Made by a program: the position numbers and the translations under genes
Assembly: GCF_011516765.1 (NCBI RefSeq)
Contig: NZ_JAAABN010000010.1
Coordinates: 88,190-152,189, forward strand
Source of the DNA: Acetobacter sicerae
GTDB taxonomy: Bacteria; Pseudomonadota; Alphaproteobacteria; Acetobacterales; Acetobacteraceae
Length of the DNA: 64,000 nucleotides
Reading direction: 5' to 3'
In this document: piece by piece, positions 59,377-64,000 of the stretch
Position numbering within the stretch: the stretch's first letter is position 1
Layout of the letters: each line of letters begins with the position of its first letter
Notes under the pieces: model-generated
Databases searched by the model: none
Seen by the model: only the letters and a program-made list of their open reading frames with translations
What the model was told of the DNA's origin: nothing

Positions 59377-61623
59377 ATGCATATTGAAAAAATTAGAGTA
59401 AAAAATTTTAGATCCCTGAAAGACCTTGAGGTCGAATTAGAGAGTTATCTCTCCATAATCGTTGGGAAAAATAACTCAGGAAAGACTTCTTTGCTCTTGG
59501 TTATGGAGCGTTTTTTTAATGGAAGTTCTAGTGTCCGCTTCGAATTTGATGACTTCAATATAGATTTTCAGAAATATTTGGTCGTAATTTTAGATGATGA
59601 ATTGATGCCATCTGAACCATTCCCAACTTGTGGAATATCGATGCGGCTGTTTATTAAATATGACGAAAACGATAATCTCGCGAATGTTGGCAATAAAGTC
59701 ATCATGGATCTTGATCCTGCCAACCGTTGGATCGTAATGGATTTCCTCTATCACTTGCCATATGAAAATCTTGCTTCCCTAAAGAGGGATTACAAAGCAT
59801 ATCGTGACAAGAAAATTCGAGAAGGCAAGACGCCGAAAGAGACGCTTGAATACCTGCGAGACGAGTTCCGGCATCATTTCAAACTAGGCCGCCGCAGTGT
59901 CCGTTTTGATCATGTGAGCTCCAAAGTGATCGAAGCTGATTTTGTTGATCTCATCAAGGAAAATGTTCGTATCGATGATATCATTTCGTTTAAACGGATC
60001 AATGCTCGCCGTTCGGTATCGAACAGGGACACAGAGCGAGGCCTCTCGTTCATGTCGTCAAAGATTTATGAGGCAATGTCGCCCAACACGGAAGACGAAG
60101 ATATTGTCGAAGCTTTCACGGATGCCCTCACGAAAGCAGATTGCCAGCTAAACGAAGTTTACGATAGCCTCTTTAAAGAAGTTACGGAAGATGTCAGGCG
60201 GTTCGGCGGCATTAGAGAGGGTGACACTCAACTGAAGATCGTATCATCCCTTAAGCAAAGCGACATGTTGATTGAGAATACTACGGTCAAATATGGTCAA
60301 GGCGCTGAGCTTCATGTCCTCCCTGAAGGCTACAATGGACTAGGGTATCTCAACCTTATTAGCATTATTTTTGAGATTAAAATTCTTCTGAACGAGTACA
60401 AGCGTGGTGCTCACCCAAAGCCTGCTGATATTAACCTTCTATTCATTGAGGAACCTGAAGCCCATACGCATCCCCAAATGCAGGCGATTTTTATTAAGAA
60501 TATTAAGTGTCTCGTCGGTAAATGGGTACAAAACAGCTTAGGGGTCTTGAGGCCTCTTCAGACCGTAATATCCACACACTCGTCACATATTGTAGCGGAG
60601 TCCGATTTCGACGATATTAAATATTTTCGAAAAATCGATGGTTATACGAAGTCGCGCAATCTCAGAGACCTGAAGACGCTCTATGAAGAGACCGGGTTCC
60701 CCGGGCATTATAAATTTTTAAAACAATATCTTACGCTAAGCCGGTCACAATTATTCTTTGCGGATAAGGCAATCTTAGTTGAAGGAGATACCGAACGTAT
60801 TCTCCTGCCGGCGATGATGCGCAAAAAAGACCTAAAAGACGATGCTGAGGCGTGGAAGGCCAGTGAGCAGGCTCCTCTGGCTCTCCTCTCACAAAATATT
60901 TCCGTAATTGAAGTCGGTGCACATTCTCATATCTATGAAATTTTCCTCGATTTTATTGGCATCAAGACGTTGATTATCACTGATATCGACTCAGCAATCG
61001 AAATTGATGTCTTAGACAAAGACGGAAATGTAGTGCTCACACAGAAAGGAACTCCAAAAAAATCAAAACCCGCTCATGCTGTCGAAGGCAGTACACATAC
61101 AAGCAATTATGCTTTGCAATTCTATCACGGCGTCGGCGCGGACATTGCTTACTTTATAGCTCTCACCACTTCCCAAAAGACCGTTATAAAGGATCCTGAG
61201 ACTGGAAAATGGGGTCCTCATGGTGAAGGGCGAGTGATGTGCGTTTACCAAGTGAACGAACCAAACCAAACCGGTTATAATTATCATGCTCGTAGTTTTG
61301 AGGATGCTTTTTTTCACATTAATCGGGAGTTCATAGCGGACGCTAGCACTCCCATTGATGGTATTAAAAAAATCGGTTTTCCAAGCCTTACCCCTAAGTA
61401 TCTTCGCGAATATCTTAATAATAACTGCTCTTCATATGATATGGCGGAACTCGGTATAACCAAGAAACCGTCTTTTGCAATCGAAGTACTTCTCAACAGC
61501 ACGACTAAACGCGTCTCCATTGCACGCTCCGATGGACGTGAGAAGAATTTCGATTTCGAGTTCAATAATTGGAAAACTCCACGCTACCTTGAGGAGGGCT
61601 TAGAATGGATCAAGCAGGGATAG
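59377..61623 (+). CDS. gajA: Gabija protein GajA, OLD-family ATPase/TOPRIM nuclease
   Basis: Protein of 748 residues, the DNA-nicking half of Gabija. ABC-type ATPase domain with Walker A GKNNSGKT (30-37), signature-like YNGLGYLNLISIIFEI, Walker B LLFIEEPEAHTHPQ (about 354-367), and STHSSHIVAES near 397. The TOPRIM domain has the catalytic Glu in LVEGDTERILLPAMM (about 468) and the acid pair in LIITDIDSA (about 532). The protein is longer than the B. cereus GajA I know (about 580 residues), mainly between the Walker motifs and at the C-terminus. Notably AT-rich against the core genome, a sign of transfer. Overlaps gajB by 19 bases. Confidence 0.88.
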   Translation: MHIEKIRVKNFRSLKDLEVELESYLSIIVGKNNSGKTSLLLVMERFFNGSSSVRFEFDDFNIDFQKYLVVILDDELMPSEPFPTCGISMRLFIKYDENDNLANVGNKVIMDLDPANRWIVMDFLYHLPYENLASLKRDYKAYRDKKIREGKTPKETLEYLRDEFRHHFKLGRRSVRFDHVSSKVIEADFVDLIKENVRIDDIISFKRINARRSVSNRDTERGLSFMSSKIYEAMSPNTEDEDIVEAFTDALTKADCQLNEVYDSLFKEVTEDVRRFGGIREGDTQLKIVSSLKQSDMLIENTTVKYGQGAELHVLPEGYNGLGYLNLISIIFEIKILLNEYKRGAHPKPADINLLFIEEPEAHTHPQMQAIFIKNIKCLVGKWVQNSLGVLRPLQTVISTHSSHIVAESDFDDIKYFRKIDGYTKSRNLRDLKTLYEETGFPGHYKFLKQYLTLSRSQLFFADKAILVEGDTERILLPAMMRKKDLKDDAEAWKASEQAPLALLSQNISVIEVGAHSHIYEIFLDFIGIKTLIITDIDSAIEIDVLDKDGNVVLTQKGTPKKSKPAHAVEGSTHTSNYALQFYHGVGADIAYFIALTTSQKTVIKDPETGKWGPHGEGRVMCVYQVNEPNQTGYNYHARSFEDAFFHINREFIADASTPIDGIKKIGFPSLTPKYLREYLNNNCSSYDMAELGITKKPSFAIEVLLNSTTKRVSIARSDGREKNFDFEFNNWKTPRYLEEGLEWIKQG

Positions 61624-63503
61624 AGATCGAGCCAGAGGTCAAGGCAATCCTTGAGCACGCCAGAGCAGGTAGGAATTTCCTGCTAAGTGGCGGAGCGGGG
61701 AGCGGTAAGACTTACTCTTTGGTGCAAGTTATAGGCGAGTTGCTGCGAACTGATCCAGCAGGCACCGTAGCTTGCATAACCTATACGAACACTGCCGTGC
61801 ATGAGATCGAATCTCGTGTAACGAATGACCGCTTGTCTGTTAGCACGATCCACGATTTTCTATGGAACATTATAGGGTCATTCCAAGTTGAGCTCAAAAG
61901 CGTCATATTCGATCTGCTCAGTGGAGAGACGCCGCTGATCAAGCCTGGCAGCACTACTGTGATGCCCAACATGTTCGACGGTAAAACTATTCAATATAAA
62001 GAATATAAGATACTAAGCGAAGGAATCATCTCTCATGATGAGATCATTACAGTTTCTTATGCTATTTTTGAAAAGTATCCCAAACTACGAGATATTGTAC
62101 GTGATCGCTTCCCCTACATTTTAGTGGATGAATACCAAGACACGGCACCAGAAGTTATCGAGATTTTAATCGGCTTTCTCTCGCAAAGCACAAAAAAAGG
62201 AGTATGCGGCTTTTTCGGCGACTCCATGCAGGCGATTTATGACGAAGGCATTGGAGATATTCGAAATAGTGTCGTAAAGAAAGAAGTCTTTGAAGTTAAG
62301 AAGGAACAAAACCGACGCAATCCGCGTCTCGTGTTTGAACTTGCTAATAAGCTGCGCGATGATGGCATAATACAACGCGCATCTGAGGATAGAAACGCCC
62401 CCAACATGGTTGACGGAAGAATAAAGGAAGGCATTGTCCGCTTTTATTACACCACCGCACCAGGTAAAACCATCAATGAGGTCCATAATCATTTGAATTG
62501 GAATTTTTCCGATGTCCTTGAGACAAAGGAATTAAACCTGACTCACAACTTAATTGCGCCTAACGCTGGTTTTAGCGATTTAATGGCGATTTACGATAAA
62601 GACGGTGTACTAAGCTTTAGGGACCGGATCGTCGAGTTTATCAAAAAACACGATGATCTTCATAAATATGACGGGCTCACTTTCGGTGAAGTCATCGATG
62701 CTGTGCAAGCTGGAAAAGTGGGTAAAGCACTTAAGGCAGTGTCTCCAACAGACGGCATGCAGCTCTTTATTGACGCTAATCCATATTTGCTTACCGATGC
62801 AAGAAAACGCAATTTTCTCGAGTTCAGGAGAATGTTTGTCGATAAGGATTTGTTGATCGATGATAAAAAACAGAGTGAAGATGATATCACCCGTAAGGGA
62901 TCTAAGCGCTGTGAGTTTGTAAAGCACGTCTTTAAGATTCAAGAAATAGTTCATCTCTATCAACAGGGACGATACAATGAATTCCTGCGCAAGACTGAAT
63001 TCAAACTGACCCAAGTTTCTGACAAACAGAGGTTAAAAGAGCAGATTGAAACGATCAGTAGAATGGCAGACTGCCCAGTCTATGACATCATCGAATATGC
63101 AGATGTGCATGGTCTTTGTAAGATAGACGACCAGTACACAAACTTCCGAGCAACGAAAACATATCTTTTTGATAGATTGAAAAATATTCCATATTCATCA
63201 TTTCAGTCTCTCTACGAATATCTCGAGGGACGCACAATATATTCCACACAACACAAAATTAAAGGCCGCGAGTTCGATCGCGTACTGGTTGTAATGGATT
63301 CTGGAAATTGGAACAAATACAACTTCAAGTATTTATTTGAGGGGACAGGCAGCGAGACTGTTTTAAAGCGAACTCAAAAGCTTTTCTATGTGTGCTGCAC
63401 GCGTGCAAAAGAAATTTTGGCTGTATACTATAGTCAACCTTCCCCTAAAACATTGGAACAGGCTAAGATTTGGTTCGGTGCTGATAATTGTTTAGAATTA
63501 TGA
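61605..63503 (+). CDS. gajB: Gabija protein GajB, UvrD/PcrA-like helicase
   Basis: Protein of 632 residues, superfamily 1A helicase-like partner of GajA. Walker A GGAGSGKT (29-36), motif Ia TYTNTAVHEIESR, motif II ILVDEYQDTAPEV (about 170-182), motif III GFFGDSMQAIYD, and motif VI YVCCTRAKEIL (about 593-603). STQHKIKGREFDRVLVV gives motif V. Known GajB proteins are near 490 residues, so this is a longer version. It starts inside the gajA end, showing coupling. A plain UvrD repair helicase is less likely given the OLD-family partner. Confidence 0.88.
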   Translation: MDQAGIEIEPEVKAILEHARAGRNFLLSGGAGSGKTYSLVQVIGELLRTDPAGTVACITYTNTAVHEIESRVTNDRLSVSTIHDFLWNIIGSFQVELKSVIFDLLSGETPLIKPGSTTVMPNMFDGKTIQYKEYKILSEGIISHDEIITVSYAIFEKYPKLRDIVRDRFPYILVDEYQDTAPEVIEILIGFLSQSTKKGVCGFFGDSMQAIYDEGIGDIRNSVVKKEVFEVKKEQNRRNPRLVFELANKLRDDGIIQRASEDRNAPNMVDGRIKEGIVRFYYTTAPGKTINEVHNHLNWNFSDVLETKELNLTHNLIAPNAGFSDLMAIYDKDGVLSFRDRIVEFIKKHDDLHKYDGLTFGEVIDAVQAGKVGKALKAVSPTDGMQLFIDANPYLLTDARKRNFLEFRRMFVDKDLLIDDKKQSEDDITRKGSKRCEFVKHVFKIQEIVHLYQQGRYNEFLRKTEFKLTQVSDKQRLKEQIETISRMADCPVYDIIEYADVHGLCKIDDQYTNFRATKTYLFDRLKNIPYSSFQSLYEYLEGRTIYSTQHKIKGREFDRVLVVMDSGNWNKYNFKYLFEGTGSETVLKRTQKLFYVCCTRAKEILAVYYSQPSPKTLEQAKIWFGADNCLEL

Positions 63504-64000
63504 AAGCAATTTTTGTAGCCTGTTACAGAAAAACACGTCTGCAAGTGGCATCATTGAATAACGCAGATCAATTACGATATGAATGTTAAGCACTGTAGAT
63601 ACGCTTCATATTTTTCTTGTTAAAAAATAACAAAGCTAAATTGAATTTGTCCGCGTCGGTTATGCAGGGTGTAAGCTGCGAAAGTATATGACTGACATGA
63701 CACATTAAGGAGACCATGTCTAAAATCTATAATTCAGAACAAGAAATATTCGTCCGAAGCATTCTAAATATTCATAGTTAAGAATTTATTTTTCCGCTCC
63801 TTGCATAAAGGCAAGTTACCTTAGTCTCCATGGGATTCTGGTCAGGAGCCAGCAGTGTCAAATGGCTACCCGTTCCGGGTGCATTTGACAGCTGGAGACC
63901 CGCAAAAACCGGGTAATTTCTGGCGAAGCGGGCTGGCTTTATGACGTCGAGGTTGCGGGGCGCACCAAGGGTATCATTCGGACCGATTTCCACGATGCCC
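63504..64000. other. Non-coding stretch to the window end
   Basis: AT-rich from 63504 to about 63780, then GC-richer with hairpin copy C. An open plus-strand frame from about 63889 (KNRVISGEAGWLYDVEVAGRT) runs off the end and reads like protein but lacks a start; it may be the tail or head of a broken gene. No gene supported. Confidence 0.4.
63848..63895 (+). repeat. Compensated hairpin element, copy C
   Basis: GCCAGCAG, stem TGTCAAATG / CATTTGACA enclosing GGCTACCC-GTTCC-GGGTG (inner ACCC/GGGT stem), closed by GCTGG pairing CCAGC. It shares GCCAGCAGTG and GGCTACCC with copies A and B but has a larger loop and lacks the CCCCCGTTGACCCCCT tail. Confidence 0.55.

Noticed and set aside
61605..63503. 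Ordinary UvrD repair helicase
   Set aside because: It overlaps an OLD-family nuclease gene in a tRNA island, the Gabija arrangement.

Overview
The window looks like chromosomal DNA of an acetic acid bacterium (Acetobacteraceae, Alphaproteobacteria). This rests on high GC with alphaproteobacterial gene content: a type II NADH dehydrogenase next to an ExaC/AcoD-type aldehyde dehydrogenase, an AIDA-repeat/Hint giant protein, a fliL-fliM-DUF6468-motE-like operon and a TrxB-like ferredoxin-NADP reductase. The genus cannot be fixed from the sequence alone.

Layout. 1-7171: 3' end of gcvP, an XRE regulator, a Rieske oxygenase, an aldehyde dehydrogenase, ndh and a TetR regulator. 7420-13045: minus-strand flagellar operon (fliL, fliM, DUF6468, motE-like, secreted helical-repeat protein). 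13346-17379: tRNA-Lys, cyclophilin, coaD, gyrA. 17944-22380: giant AIDA-repeat/Hint protein. 22597-26720: small exported protein, then the riboflavin operon ribD-ribE-ribBA-ribH behind an FMN riboswitch. 26904-35221: hydrolase, LysR, WrbA, then an AT-richer block with an SsuA-like binding protein, an FMN monooxygenase of the NtaA/DszA type and a TonB receptor. 35370-47579: putA with a GntR regulator, acs, alr, FNR, DUF1348, Sel1 and two small membrane or envelope proteins. 47684-50393: an ABC-transporter-like set whose ATPase has lost its catalytic motifs and whose permease is half-length. 50446-51644: YcgN and a YgjP-type metallopeptidase.

From the tRNA-Leu(UAA) gene at 51706 to the window end lies an accessory region made of two tandem integrative elements. 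A 25-bp copy of the tRNA 3' end recurs at 57469-57493. Element 1 (about 5.7 kb) carries a tyrosine integrase, an uncharacterised three-gene operon and a Doc/AbrB toxin-antitoxin pair. Element 2 starts with a related but frameshifted integrase and carries a Gabija anti-phage system (gajA-gajB); its far end is outside the window.

The best candidate for an undescribed system is the three-gene operon at 53703-56070: a small two-helix membrane protein, a 285-residue protein of unknown family, and a protein with a winged-helix-like N-terminus and TPR repeats. The genes are translationally coupled. The first two share an 18-residue motif (GNVL[TS]EN.A.G...I..T), and the TPR gene holds a very recent 123-bp repeat duplication. 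I read it as a possible split STAND-like defence module with a membrane effector, a hypothesis from layout and pattern only. A small hairpin element whose stem changes are compensated occurs three times in the island, and two inverted copies bracket this operon.
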